This document shows, piece by piece, positions 12,950 through 26,119 of a DNA stretch of 64,000 nucleotides. Position 1 is the stretch's first letter, and every line of letters begins with the position of its first letter. Both the position numbers and the translations under genes were made by a program. Where the stretch lies: assembly GCA_036365515.1 (NCBI GenBank), contig CM070877.1:6767001-6831000 (forward strand), read 5' to 3'. The DNA is from Torymus aiolomorphi (taxonomy: Eukaryota > Arthropoda > Insecta > Hymenoptera > Torymidae). Under the pieces are notes generated by a model, which made no database searches, was not told the origin of the DNA, and saw only the letters and a list, made by a program, of their open reading frames with translations.

Positions 12950-13658
12950 ATAAAAGTGATGTGAAATACCGACATAATTTTTAAACGTGTATATAAATTT
13001 TAGAGTATAGTATTTACATATACGGAGCGTCTTGAAAGTCCTGTTTAAAAAAAAAAACTTAGTTACAATACTTAAAATACAAAAAAATTATTTAATTAAA
13101 TAAAAACCGCAATGCCGGTAAGTGGGAATCTGCAATTGTGTAATTTTGATCTAATTTTTAAACGAGCATATCTGATGGAAATGCAAATAAAATCACTTTA
13201 AAAAATTTTTGAGCATAGTATTTACATATATACAGTGGGCGTGAAAATTCCGTTTTTCCAAAAAAATATTTAGACATTATTTAATTAAATTAAAACTGTG
13301 CTATCGGTAAGGTAGGGATCCCATTTGTACCGTTGTTGCTTTATTTTTCAAAGCGTATAATATCTCATGAAAATACTAACTGAATCAATCAAAAAAATTC
13401 CTGACTATAATGTTGACATATACGGAGGGCATGAAAATTGCGTTTTTTATCAAATAAATGTTTGATAGTTATTTTATTAAATAGTAAAGTTGGGTTGATT
13501 TTGGACTCCACATGGCCTTAATTAACATCGGAACTTCTTTTTTCCCGCGTCCACGCGCACTATTTTCCCGCAATAAATATGCATGTGGACGCGCTTTTTT
13601 CACAAGTTCCATCACCTTGAGGGGAAAAAATGACGAAGGAAAATTCATCAGCGCTATA

Positions 13659-14579
13659 TAAGGTAAAAGTACCAATGAGCGGTGAGTGCCCAGTACGTGG
13701 CCATCTAGATAAATATTCAATTACTTTAAAGAATGTGTAGTAGTTGGATAATATTTTATTCTATAAGATGATTCTAAAATAATTAATGCTTATTGTTTAA
13801 ATATTATTATTACTCTTAGTGAAAATTTAATACTTATAAAGACGATTTGAAAATGCTATTCGCGGGGATCACGGCTTTCTATGGGAGGTCCTTAATGATT
13901 TCGTAAGGATTCATGACTCGCCTTTTAGGTATTTTTTAAATAAATTTGAAGTAAATCTTTACTCTTGAAAGTTTTAAGACACTTCTAAGATGCATCAAAT
14001 TCAATTACAGTCGTTAGAAGCCCAATAATTATTGTTTTTAATAAAAATAATTCAAGTTTATCTACTAGTACCAGTTTAAACGTCATGTCCCAATACTATG
14101 TATTTCACCGATGTTTTGATGGTTAGGGTTCCTAGGTATTGGTAGAGTTATTAGGTTGGAAAACCATAATATGATTATTATACATTGATTTTCTGTAATT
14201 TCATATTATTAACGTTTGATTTAGTGTTAAAAAGTATTTCCAGTCCAAAATTTAGCGATTTTATTATTTTTACATAAAAATCAAAATAAATATAGAGTAC
14301 AAATTATATGGTCCAAGTATTGGGACTAACAATTTCGACCACTAGTACATGACTTTTTAGCACGGTCCAACTACTAGTACAAGCATGTATTCATAATTTA
14401 ATTAAATTTTCTATCATAAAAGCTTATTTTCACAAATTAAATACTTTTTTCGTAAGTAAAAAGTAATAATAATTCTATTGGCTACTGATTCTATGCATTT
14501 TTAATAATATTTCGCATTTAAAATATGATTTCAAAATTCTAGCTTCACTAAGCGTCCATCTATTGGTACTTTTACCTTA
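13659..14579. mobile_element. MITE of the TAAGGTAAAAGTACCAAT family, ~920 bp
   Basis: TAAGGTAAAAGTACCAAT begins at 13659 and occurs inverted ending at 14579 (ATTGGTACTTTTACCTTA). Inward, the right end reads AGATGGACGCT, matching the AGATGGACACT of the 9042-9611 element, so both belong to one family. The interior holds ACTAGTACA and GGTCCAACTACTAGTACAAG motifs (14070-14385). It sits in AT-rich sequence that changes abruptly to CG-rich at 14581. Confidence 0.7.
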
Positions 14580-17500
14580 CGTGCACGTGGCCAAAAAAGC
14601 AGGAGGCGCGCGCGGTTGAAAAGTTGCAAGTTCGCTCGCGCGCAATCCCCGTCCCGCTGTCTTCCTTCGTGCGTCTTCTAATTAAAAGAAAAAAAAGCCA
14701 GCGAGGGGCAAAAAATGAAGCGTGCGAGAAAAACTAGCCAGCCCGAGGACTTTTAATTAAATCCTCCGCTCGAGGATATAAAGACAAGCACGGCTGATTC
14801 GATAATTGAAACGCCCTCCCCCCCCCCTCTCTCTCGCGCGCGCTTGTAAACTTTTTTTATTTTCCCCGAAGACCGGGCCTGAAAAGTCGTGCAGGCAACG
14901 TTACGCCGACGTGTGTCGATGCCATAAATTACGTTTTTTCTCGTCAGCCCTCGCAGTGCCATGTTTTTTTTTCTCTCTCTCTTTCTCTTCCTCGCACCGT
15001 TGCTCGACAGGCCGCGGCGACAAGAACGCCTTCTCGCTCGAAATATCATTTCATTTTTCCATGCCAGTATCGAAGACACTTTTTTTCAGCCCCGAGCAAA
15101 GGAAGAATATACAAGAGTTTGTGGTACAGGTCAATCATTCATTATGCAGGTTCAATTGAGATTTAAACTCGTTGTTCTACTACATTTATAAATTTTCATT
15201 TATACACAGTCGTCTCGGCTTTATGAATTCATTTATTGTTACTGATACCGCCAATGCAAAATAATGTATCACAAATATTAATCTGATGTTGTATATCCCT
15301 AGAAATCTCTTGCCATAATAAATTAATAATATGGAGATGCAGATAATTATACGGAGAATACATTGTCACAGAGGAACGTCGAAATTCCGCAGGTGCAAAC
15401 GAAATTGTCAAAAGGTAAATCAACAAATACATAGGAAAATCCTACAGTTCAGCCGGGCTCACCATAGGATAAATAATTCATAATTTACGAAAAATCTCCT
15501 TAACGAGGACGTTCATCCTCGTTTCCTTCGCAGATAAAAGCTCGCAGATAAAAATAAGCGAACGAGCATAAAATACGCGAAAAAGAAGAATGTGGAAAAG
15601 TCCGTTTTTCCCTGATAAATAATTCATGCTCGAAGGAAATTACTGTAACTACGACATTTTCGCGCGGAAAAAAAAATCATGAAAAGCTATATACAGGCGG
15701 CTCTCGAAAAAGGCGCCTGAACGCGTACACAAAAATCCGGGATTAACGCGCGGCGGCGCGACTATAGAGATAATTTCGTTGCCTGCCAAAGGCACGCCCG
15801 CGCGCGTGTGTGTATATATAGCGCGGGCGTATTCTGTTTCGTTTTGTTTTTCTCCCAGGTAAAAAAGAGAGAAGAGTGGATGAGAGGAGGGAGGGAGGGA
15901 GGGCGAGAGCTCGTTATTTTTGCCGCTGTGGCGTTAGAGTGGCGCTCGCTCGGTCGCTCGCTCGCGCGCAGCAGGTAAATGTATTACGCCTCTCGGCACA
16001 TTGGGCGTGTTGCTTGATTCCATTATGCAAAAATATGATAATTTTTCGGGGCCTGGGTTCTGAACTAGCGCTGTAGCTCGTAGCGTGCGAGAGAGGTACG
16101 CTTGTGTACGTATATATACGTATACGAGGAAGAGAGACGGATGGATAAATCGTCGCGCGGGGAGGCCGATCGATCAGGGAGACTGATGTCTTCTCGCGAG
16201 CGCGGCCAGGAATTTCAGCCCCGGCGAATAATTATAATAAATTAAAAGTCGTTAGTCCTGCGCGAACGAGCGAACGCGGCCACACCTCCTCCCTCCCGAC
16301 TTTTCTCTCTTCCTCGAACGCTTTGCCGACTTAGCGTATAGCTCTGCCTTTTTCCCTAGCCGAACTCTCTTCGGCTCTTCTTCTTTTTCCTTCGAGCTCT
16401 TCCATGCTCCACTTTGGCTGTGCGTTTTTGCGCCCTTTCTCGCCAGGCTATACAATGCGCGCGTGAGGGTCTTTTCAAAACCAAATCTTCTTTGGAAATT
16501 TTTTTTACTCCCGAGAAAGAACAAATAATACCCCAGAAAGACATTTATCTTGCAGGAAACAGAAGAAAAAAAACCATTCTTGAGATAGGTTAATTGAATA
16601 GCAAGCGATCAGAAAACCCAGTGGGGGCAAAATTGAAAACGTCAAATGCAGCCGTTAAGTTTAATCCTTAATCGCAAGTAACTTTTGCTATAATAAACTA
16701 TAGAGAAAGTTTGTGCATTTTCTTCGGAAAATCTGTTCTCTCAACAGTAGATAATTGTCCGGAAGTTTATCATTAACCTGCGTGCATTATACGAATGGAA
16801 AAATGAAAATTGAAAAGAAAATGAACGTCAACGTCGCTACGTGTCGGAGCAATTACCTCGATCGAGCAAAGCGCTGCTCTCTTCGTCATTAATCCTTTCT
16901 TTAATGAAAATTATTCTTACGCCCCAGTCGTAAAAGCTTTCCCAAGCTCCGCCCCCCGCGAATTTCCGGGGAGGCGTCTCGTTCGACGCGCTTATAAAAT
17001 ATAAAGTTAGTCGACCGCGCTGTGCTGCGCTTCCTCGTCAAAGATTTCGCATGCAGATGCGCTCGAAAAGTCGCTCGCAGTTGTCTCTCTCGTTTCTCTT
17101 GGCCTTTCGTCGCTGCTGCCGCGCCGCCGAAACAATTACACAAGTAGATCGCGAAGCCCCGGAGGACATCCGGGCCGACTGCCATAATTGTTTCTTAGGA
17201 CGAGACAAGTAGCGCCTAGGAGAAAGAGACTCGAGGAGAGTACAAGACGCGCTGATTAAACTAGTTTTCCAAGAGCCGCGAACAATTTGCCTAGAACGCC
17301 GGGGAAGCGACAACTTAAATAGATGGCTAGCTAGCTTTCTGATTTCTCTTTACACTCGAGCACGTTTTATCAATCTCATAATGCGCGTTGCTTGTTCGTT
17401 TAAATTACAAATCATCAGTACATATTATTGTACAATCGTGCTCTTCTTGCTCATCAAACGATGTTTCGGAGTTTGCTACAATGATATAATACAGCAGTAC

Positions 17501-18649
17501 ATACAGCAGCCAGAGGGCATATATGCTGAAATACTATATGTTACATGGAGATAACGGAAATACACAATACCGTTTGGCATTTGCACGCGTATTTTGATCT
17601 CAATTAGACATTAATTCCCGGGTTATCCGAATCACAGGAACATATTATAATTGGTTTCACCCGTAAAGAAAATAGAGGAGGAGAAACGCACGCACTATAC
17701 TATCTTTCTGTTTTACCCAACTTTATCGCGTTCGGAGAAAAGAGCTAGACGCGTAATTGTATTTTATAAAAATAAAATAGAGCAAGCGCGAGCGCGCGCT
17801 GCGAGCGGCTAATGGCTCCGGGACGCCTGATGGTGTTCGTTTTTCCAGGACGTCAAAGTGCGGCGCAGATATTACGTAAACGAACAGTGAGAGAGAAAAG
17901 CCGCGCGCAGCAGCAGCAGCACAAGAAAAGGCGCTTTCCGTGTGACTAACGAGGCGGAGAAGCTGCTGCGCGCGCTGCGCTTCAACTTTTCGCGGCTGCG
18001 TATTTTTGCCTCCCCGCGTTTATAATTCACTTTCGCGCGTCGTGCCGTGCCTACAACAACGCCACTGACTTGCTTTTTAATCGAACACGCAACGAAATGC
18101 CCCTCGAGACCCGTCCCCTTTTTTTTCTCTGCTCGTCGGCAAAGAAATTTTTAATTATCGTGGTTTACGAATCGCTAATTTTTATCTCTATAGTAAGTAT
18201 ACATCCACAGATTTTTTAACCTTTAGGTTATTGCAAGTTTCAAAGCATTACAAATATTAAAAATCAATCGGTTAACCTATATTTAGGTAAAACTAAACTT
18301 GCTTTATGTAACCAAGGTACACCAGATATAATAATTGTCCATGAAAAATACTGGGAATTGAAAACAGACGAATAATCGTACTCTAAGCAGTGGTATGTGT
18401 CGTATTTATTTTTGTTCTAAGTGGTATCTAAATTTCAACGTAAGAGGTAGCAAGCTGAATATTTTTTTACAGATATTTTACACTAATTTTAAACAAATAA
18501 ACGAGGTAATAAAGTTGTGCCTGACTTAGAAGAAATGTGAAAATTAAAGTAAATCAGGTATATGGATTTTTGAAAAAATCTAATTTTTGTTATTTTTTGA
18601 TTCTATGATTTTCAAAAATGAACTTAACTTAAACTTTAAAGCTATCTTA
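14580..18649. other. No gene seen; CpG-rich with AT-rich right end
   Basis: The block 14580-18120 has many CGCG and pyrimidine tracts, for example CTCTCTCTTTCTCTTCC at 14975-14991. From 18130 it becomes AT-rich toward the repeat element. Open frames are Arg/Lys or Ser/Phe rich and unconvincing. Confidence 0.55.
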
Positions 18650-19260
18650 TTGATAGCTATTGTATTTAATATTTCTCTATCAAATCGAATTCTGTTAAAT
18701 AATAAGCGAAAATTGACTATGTAAGGTGCATTGATGCATTCAAAATCGGGTTTATAGGTTTAGATACCAGGAATTGATTTTACATGAAAATGTTAAATGG
18801 AAAAAATTTTTGTTTTATTATAATCTACAATTTTTATATTAACATATTTATGTAAAGTTAAACCCTGTCAAGTTATAGCCGAAAATCGTCCATTTTATGT
18901 ACCTATATTTAGGCGTTAAAAATCGTTTTTATGAGTTTAACTCGTCAGGAATTAATTTTACATGAAAATGTTAAATGGAAAAAAGTTTTATTTTATTATA
19001 ATCTACAACTTTTACATTTAACATATTTGTGTAAAGTTAAATCCTGTCAAGTTATAGTCGAAAATCGTCCATTTTATGTATATTTAGGCGTTAAAAATCG
19101 TTTTTATTAGTTTAACTCGTCAGGAATTAATTTTACATGATAATGTTAAATAGGAAAAAGTTTTGTTTCAATATTATCTACAACTTTTGTATTTATAATT
19201 TATGTGTAAAATCAAATTCTGTTGAGTTATAGCCGAACATCGTCCATTTTTGACCTTTTT
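18650..19260 (+). repeat. Tandem array of ~175 bp units
   Basis: Each unit contains TAGGCGTTAAAAATCGTTTTTAT, read as TAGGCGTTAAAAATCG plus TTTTTAT, then AACTCGTCAGGAATT, AAATGTTAAATGGAAAAA, ATCTACAACTTTT and GTTATAGCCGAAAATCGTCC. The same unit recurs at 28080-28490 and 28853-28970. Confidence 0.75.
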
Positions 19261-19721
19261 TGACGTTTTTTCGCATGTGTGTTGGTAAATATTGCTCGTA
19301 GCAAAAGATTCCCAACAGAAAAAAGGTGTCTTTTAAGTAGTTTTAGCAGATAGACCTGTAGATATTAGTTTAAAAGTAATTTTTCTAGACATTAAGGTTA
19401 AAAATCGATTTTTTGAAATGTTTCTTTATGCTCCCATTTCTAAAGTTTTCCATCGATCATCTTCGTTAGGGAACTGTCAGTTACGTATAATTAGACGAGT
19501 ATATTCCCCAAAGCCCATTTGGATCCATCGAAATTTCGCTCAGATAATCGGGTTACTTGATCACATACATACGTACAGACATACATACACCTCCAGAAAC
19601 GCTTAAAATGAACTCATTGTGGGTGGAAAATAGTTTTTATAAAGTAAATTTTCAGTTTTTGAAGTGTTACAATTTTCGCCCTGACGAAAATATAAGGCTC
19701 TCCCGAGAAGCGGTCGTGCCT
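18650..19721 (+). mobile_element. Second copy of the ~175 bp-repeat element family, 5' truncated
   Basis: The region 18650-19400 is made of about three tandem diverged units: GGAATTGATTTTACATG at 18770, then GGAATTAATTTTACATG at 18948 and 19123, a period of 175-178. A 3' part (19250-19721) closely matches 28980-29454, including CATACATACGTACAGACATA-type sequence, AACGCTTAAAATG and the terminus CTCTCCCGAGAAGCGGTCG. The left terminal repeat found in the other copy is not recognisable here. Short frames in it are accidental. Confidence 0.7.
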
Positions 19722-22700
19722 AAAAACCAATGGAGTATATTAAACAAATAAATTAAACTTTGAATCAAGTATGTGCCACATCATGAAATTTTTTTATGGG
19801 CGTTTAAATATGAACATTTTCAGCGTGATTTGTAAAAGAACACTTGTAAAAGAAATATTTTAAGCTAGCGCATTTACAGAGAACTTGCAAATCCTACCGA
19901 TGGTAAGTAGTGTGATCACTTCTTCTGCGTGTATGACAACGTTTGAACACACCGTTGAATAATTATTAGACTCTATATAACCTTTAGGAATAGAGGGATC
20001 AAGGGAATTTTTTAAACCCCATTTGAAAATAATGTAAACAATAATTAAAATAAGACTTTGATACGCCAAATTTTTAACAAATGTAAGAAAAGAGTAACGC
20101 TATTTTTTCACACTATATTATGTGCTAATACACCTAAAAAACATTTTCAAAGGTATGCCTTCAAAATATATATATTTTTTAATTTAACTAAAAGTTAAAA
20201 TATCTGTGGGTATGCCTATATACAATATTTTGAAATTAAAGGTATATTAGAGTGTCCAAAACTGAGAAAAAGACAAACGTGCCTAAAATTCTGCTCATTG
20301 CGCGGTAGAATTGTTGATATTACAATAAAACAATACGAACGGGCTGATAAATGAGCGAGAATAAAGCGAAAAAAAAATAAGAAAAGCCGAGGCTTCGCCG
20401 CGCGTTCGTGTAACACAGCCAAGATATTCATGAAACGCGTGTAAGTAGAGTAAGTTAAAGAAATATGATAGGGTGGGTGGTAAATCCCCTATAAATAAAG
20501 AAACGAATCGCACGGCTCGCTGCGCGTTCTCCCACTTATTCCGGAAGGTGGGCACGCAGGGGGATAAAAGGCGAAAGATGAAAATTTTCGCACGCCCCGC
20601 GCACGTGGAGCAGCCGCCCGACGAGTGGGTACTTTTCTCTCCTTCCGGGTGCTCCTTTGTTACACTTTTCGCGTCTTTCCGGCAACTTGTCTCTTATATT
20701 TTCCCTATAACTCGGCGTGCGCCGGGAGAGAATCTCTTTGCACTTTGTATTTCTTTAAAAGGCTTTTCGCCGCGCTCGCGCTCGGTCTATACGCTTTCTA
20801 TACACGTATATATACACAGCCACTCTTTCTCAACGCTTGCGCAACACTCTCTCCTCTTATATCCGCCTTTTAATTTTTCGATCCCTCTTAGCAAGGAGAG
20901 CGAGATGATCGAGTGGTATTTTTCTAGCGAAATACTCTCTGCCAGCAGTTTGCGGCCATTCGCGAGGAGCGCGAATGGAAGAAGAGTGGCCGACAAAAAG
21001 GCAGATAATGTGAGAACGCTTGGCACTTGGCTCGGCGGTTCCGGCCATTAGAATTCAAAGTAATTCGGCGAGCAGGCGAAATCCCCTCGTGGCTCAAGAG
21101 CGAGAGAACTGGCCGAGTGGGGATGTCCCCCCAGTCCTCGTAGCTTTCTTCCGGAAGAAAAAACCTGCCTCTGCAGCCTGCCGACAATTTCGGTCGCTTC
21201 ACGTGACACGATCCTCGAGATATACATACCGGCCCTGCCGCCGTCCGAGCACATAGCACACTCGTTTACCAATGACTGCTCGCGACGGCGTCCGGATTCT
21301 CTTTCGTGCTTTTTCAATTTTCTTCGCGAGTATATAGGACCTTCATGAAAAATCTAATGAATTTCTCGAGCTTATTTTACGGAGAGTCTTTGACTTTCAA
21401 TAACGAAAAGAAAGTATCAATAGTTTTGTTGGTTGGAACGCTTGTCGAAAAATGAGAATCGAAATAAGTAGAAAAGTCAAGGTTTAGTCCGACATTCGGT
21501 CAAGAAAGTTTAATTTTTAAATATTTTATCTTAAACAAATATTACAAAATATAATTTATTTACATATTTATATTATTTAGATATTTGAAAATCACCTCTA
21601 TTAATACCAAAGATTAATGCGGACTGTGTTGATGTGCATAAATATTTTCATAATAATTAAAATAATTTATTGATTAGCAATAGCATTTTCAGGACTTATT
21701 GCATCGGTTAATATACGAGTAACTTTACTTGAGCTAAGCGCTTAGCTGTGATTTACTCACGGATACACCAGGAGGTCAGCAGTATATTACCATGAAAATC
21801 AATGAATACTCAATTAAGTGTTCCGAAATTGATTAATACAGTAATATTTCGAAATGATTAAACAATATTTTATAATAATGCTTCCCAATTAAATGGTTTT
21901 ATACGAATGATATAAATTCAACAAATATAACTGTATTACCAACTAATGTACGGAAAATAAGGTACATGGGAAGGATTAAAAAATTATTAGGCCGATCATA
22001 TTTTAATGCATTTATAAGCGACAAGACCACAACATAGATGCCTATACCTAATCCGAAATTGGATCAGTATTGCTAAATCTAATCTTCTAAATAAGCTCGT
22101 GCCAATATGACATTATGCGACCCATAAGCTTCAAAAATGGCCTGTGAAAATATTTGAGAACGCATTTTAAAATCCGTATAAATACTCGAAAGCCCTTTTA
22201 GTGCAATTATCACGATGATATAGCAGAGAACACAACGTTTCGGGAAAAAACGCGAGAAAGCAAGACAAACGAAACACGAGCTTTTGGAAAAATAATTCAT
22301 TGCGCGATGGGATCTCGGCAGTTTTTTTAAAGGTCGCCGTATTTTCAAAGCAAACAATCGTAACATGCGACTAAACTCGGCGTACCACGCGCGGGTTCTA
22401 AATTTTTCATCGCGAGCGATGCTGGTGTTTAGCTCTATCTCTCTCGCTCGCTCTCTCTCTTCCTCTCAAAACCGTTAAATTCATAAATCCCTCTGTCGAT
22501 CTTGCCACCGGTGCACACAAACTTATCGGCCGCGAAATATGTGGGCACGCGTGTAAAGCTGCACTCTACAATGTTATCTATGTGTATTTTTTTGGCAAAC
22601 TCGTCTCTCCACCGATTTCAACCGATGAACGTGAAGGAGGGGGAAGGAAATAAGTCGCGTACAATCGTGACGGATCCTAGACAATATTTTACGGTTGATA

Positions 22701-23478
22701 ATTTTGTATGATAAAGGATGCCGATGGTATTGCCCTTCTAAAAAGATGGGAATTCGGAGGCAAAGCCAAAGCATTCGTTGACGTTATTTGCTGATCTCGA
22801 TAGAGGCACACAGTTAATTGCAGTACTTTTAACCCTTTTTCTGGATTTATTTTTATTAGAAAAATGCTCATTATTATGACATTCTATATGGGTCGTTTGG
22901 TATGGACAGTCCAATGTGGAGGCCATGAGCTATAAAACAACCATGAATTTAAATTATTATTGATAATATTCGTGTTTTAGGTCACTAATTAGTTTTTGTA
23001 TTTGATTATTTGTCGATAATAGAACTAACATGCGAAAAATTCAGTAAAAGTATACGTTTTCTAAAATACTAATATAATGTCGATTAAAAATTTGAAATCT
23101 TTATGTTAAAAACTTTGAAGGCAATCGATTTTTTATAAATAAGTACAGACAAATAATCTGGGACACTTAAATTTACCATATTCCGCGAAACTATCGATTC
23201 CCTCAAAGCAAATTGAATGAAAAAAGGTGAGAAGTATATACTAGAACTGAAAAGACCAACCCTCGTGAATTTTTATTAGTAATAAGAAATTTTTTATGGC
23301 CAGATAATAATTTATTATTAGTTCTGTAATGAAAAACTAAAATAATTTCGTATTTAGGGCTTTTATTTTTTAAACCAAATCAACGAGGCAGAAAAAAAAC
23401 AACTTTTAAGCAAGTTAGGCGGTCAGAGTAAAAACTAAACGTAAGTGTTAGGGACAAGTTTGGGACCGCTACGTCGAC

Positions 23479-23493
23479 GGGGGGGGGGGGGGG
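23479..23493. repeat. Poly-G run
   Basis: Fifteen consecutive G are followed by CGAGGGGGTCGAG. Such runs are prone to length error in assemblies. Confidence 0.9.
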
Positions 23494-24452
23494 CGAGGGG
23501 GTCGAGATGAAAGGCGGGGCAATGAAAAAATAGTTAGCACCTTTTTAGGAGTCGGGCCAGGCCGCAGGTAAGTTCAAGCGTCCGGAAATTGCTACAGTCA
23601 CTTTAACTTTCGGCTTTAAACTCACTTCATTGACTTTCCTTACCACCTTATTAAAATTCAATAGCGGCTGGTGTGCCAGTGCGCCGCTATGCCGCTACTG
23701 CAGCCTTCGGCTTCCAATACTGCTCCTCGTGGAGAACATAAAGATAAAATCACACAAGCGCGTGGCCGGCGAGCGGCTCAAACTATATATATACATATAA
23801 GCGTACACCTATACGTAGCGCATATAGTCGCGAGCTTAAGCCAACGTTCCTAAGATAAATCGCTCGCTCTTGCCCGCGCATACACGTATCGCCTGTCCCC
23901 CATGTGGATATTATATATCCCGTGCACACGCGCTCCTTCCCTGTTTTTCTTTTATTTCTCTGTGTATTTTCGAACTCGGTGGTGCGCGCAAAACTTCTCA
24001 GTCTCTATGAGTTCAGAATAAGTAATAAGTTATCGAGCTAAATTCGACAGATTCCAGACTACGTATGAGCTGCACGAGGTATATATATAGGGTTTGCGAA
24101 ACTATATTTATACATGGACTTACTTCCATTCGGAGAGCCGTAACCAATTCAACCATTAAGGGGTAAGGGAGAGAACGAAACGCCGACAACGACATAAAGA
24201 TATAACGGAGCCTTTAAGCAATCTGAGAGGGTCTTACGACGGGCCATTCCCATCTTCGTACCCCGTCATCATCTCCCTTTGGCGTCTACACACGCAACAG
24301 CGCCGGAGTCGCAGTAATGCGAGAGTTCCTAATAAAATGCTCGTTATACAATATACTACGGGGCCGCAAAACGTCCTATGCGCGAGAATTTCATCTCGCG
24401 ACAGCTACGATTGACAAAGCGCGCGTGTTTTAGCCGCGCCCGCCCCCGCGGT

Positions 24453-24454
<2 letters not shown>

Positions 24455-24483
<29 letters not shown>
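24455..24483. repeat. (GA)n microsatellite
   Basis: This is a pure GA run. It is the first of three simple repeats within 450 bp; the others are at 24715 and 24862. Confidence 0.95.
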
Positions 24484-24487
<4 letters not shown>

Positions 24488-24712
24488 ACTTCTAATCAAC
24501 CGCGGAAACACAACTAAACCCCGGCGTTATAACCTAACCTCACTCCAGTCGGCTCTCAAAGCCCAAAGTCCAAATGAAATTTCTCCGAATGGCGTCAATT
24601 ACCGCAGAGACATTCGCCGTCATTCTCTCCCTCCGCTGTACCCCCTTTCTCTCTAGCTTCTCCTCTCTCCCTCTTCACGCGTAGCGATGTACAGAATGAA
24701 AAGGCAGAGCTC

Positions 24713-24714
<2 letters not shown>

Positions 24715-24746
<32 letters not shown>
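24715..24746. repeat. (GA)n microsatellite
   Basis: This is a pure GA run of about 32 bp, following AGCTCGC. Confidence 0.95.
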
Positions 24747-24748
<2 letters not shown>

Positions 24749-24856
24749 AGGACGGGGGGAGGAGCGACGCGGGAAGGGCGGATCAGACTGGATAGCCGAC
24801 TGTTGGAGCTTTAGGAATGTAATATTTGGCTCGCTCTCTCGTCCCGACGAGCTTTC

Positions 24857-24861
<5 letters not shown>

Positions 24862-24888
<27 letters not shown>
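24862..24888. repeat. (CA)n microsatellite
   Basis: This is a CA run of about 27 bp, following CCCTCG. Confidence 0.95.
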
Positions 24889-25320
24889 TCAGTGGCAAGC
24901 ACGGCCCGACTATCTCTCTGCGTGCAGGTTGGGTAAGTATAGCTTCGCCTGTCTGCTTGCATGTGAGGAAGGAAAAGGGGAAAAAACTAAATAGTGCAGT
25001 TCCGTTTAATAGTAGTGAATGTACATTTTAAACTCTGCAATATGTCCATAGCGGCGCGAAACATTGAATGTTCCTGATTGAAGCAAATCCATGCAGCTAT
25101 AGTACCCATTGTTGTATTGTAGCGTGACTGCCACGCGTGATAAAGGCAGTTGTGTCGTAAAAGGGTAAAACAACTCTGAGAGAAAATTTAACCATATTTA
25201 ATAGCTAACGTGTTAATAAAAAAATCATATAATGCAAAAATAATATAAGTCATCTAAAAGTTCTACTATTACTTAAAATACATATTTTATGAATATATAA
25301 TTTATTTTGGATTGGTACAT

Positions 25321-25881
25321 ACCCTGGTAGAAATTAGTCCATTAAAAATGGGTAACAAAACAGAAAGTGAACATTGGAAATGGCTAGTTATCAGACAGAA
25401 AAGTAACGCCTTTTTGTATCAACTTCTACCATTTTATAGAATGACCCTAACCTCAAAACCTTCCCATTAAAATCTCATAAGAATTTAATCATATATTGTA
25501 AAACGTATACTTTTGAGAGATAGTTTACAGGGATATAAACAAAGTTTAGTAGTCTTTGTATTATTTGCAGCGTTATTCTATAAGATGTAAACCAAAATCG
25601 TTATTTTGCCATGTGACTCTATCTCTCTCACTCGTCGCCATAACAAATCGCTTGTTACTAGATTTTTAATGGCTTCGTCGGTTAGCTATTTTAACTAGCA
25701 TTAAAATGCCAAATTAATGGATAGTACAAAATTTTGACCATTTTTGTGGCCAATAAATGTGAAAAATATGTTGAAAAAAGCGTTACACTTATGGTAGAAA
25801 ACTAAAGTCCATTTTTGTTTGCCATCTTAGTTCAAACTAGCCATTTACTACCCAAAGAATGATTTCGATTTCTACCAGGGT
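25321..25881. mobile_element. MITE with ACCCTGGTAGAAAT termini, ~560 bp
   Basis: ACCCTGGTAGAAAT at 25321 recurs inverted as ATTTCTACCAGGGT ending at 25881. Further inward GAAATGGCTAGTT (near 25378) pairs loosely with AACTAGCCATTT (near 25836). The interior is AT-rich without coding potential. The same terminal sequence ends the 41752-43045 element. Confidence 0.75.
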
Positions 25882-25953
25882 AATTATGAAATAATTCTAC
25901 CATGGAAGTACTGTCACTATTTTAATTCTTAAACATTTGTACAAGCGCTTTAA

Positions 25954-26119
25954 CCCTTTGCGGCACTGTGGTAAGTATACTTGTAGTTTTACTATCACAA
26001 CATATTAAAGACTCAAAAATCATTTTATGTTTGCTGATGTTTCTTATAAATTTGTTATAATTCATATACAAATACTGAAAAAATGCACTTTTTGCATGAA
26101 AAATGTATGCCGCAAAGTG
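25954..26119. mobile_element. Short piggyBac-like MITE candidate, ~165 bp
   Basis: TTAA (25950-25953) is followed by CCCTTTGCGGCACTG. At the other side, TGCCGCAAAGTG (26108-26119) is followed by TTCAA. Terminal C/T-rich repeats beginning CCC next to TTAA are typical of piggyBac-derived elements. The right TTAA is not exact, and the terminal repeat is only about 12 bp. Confidence 0.45.

Larger units (their letters stand above)
19722..25320. other. No gene seen
   Basis: The segments 20300-21320 and 23560-25000 are CpG-rich, while 21330-22080 and 22900-23440 are AT-rich. The 192-codon frame at 20473-21051 lacks any recognisable domain. Microsatellites are listed separately. Confidence 0.55.

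Noticed and set aside
20473..21051. 192-codon open frame on the plus strand
   Set aside because: Overlapping frames of similar quality occur on both strands. There is no recognisable motif and the composition is typical of non-coding CpG-rich DNA.
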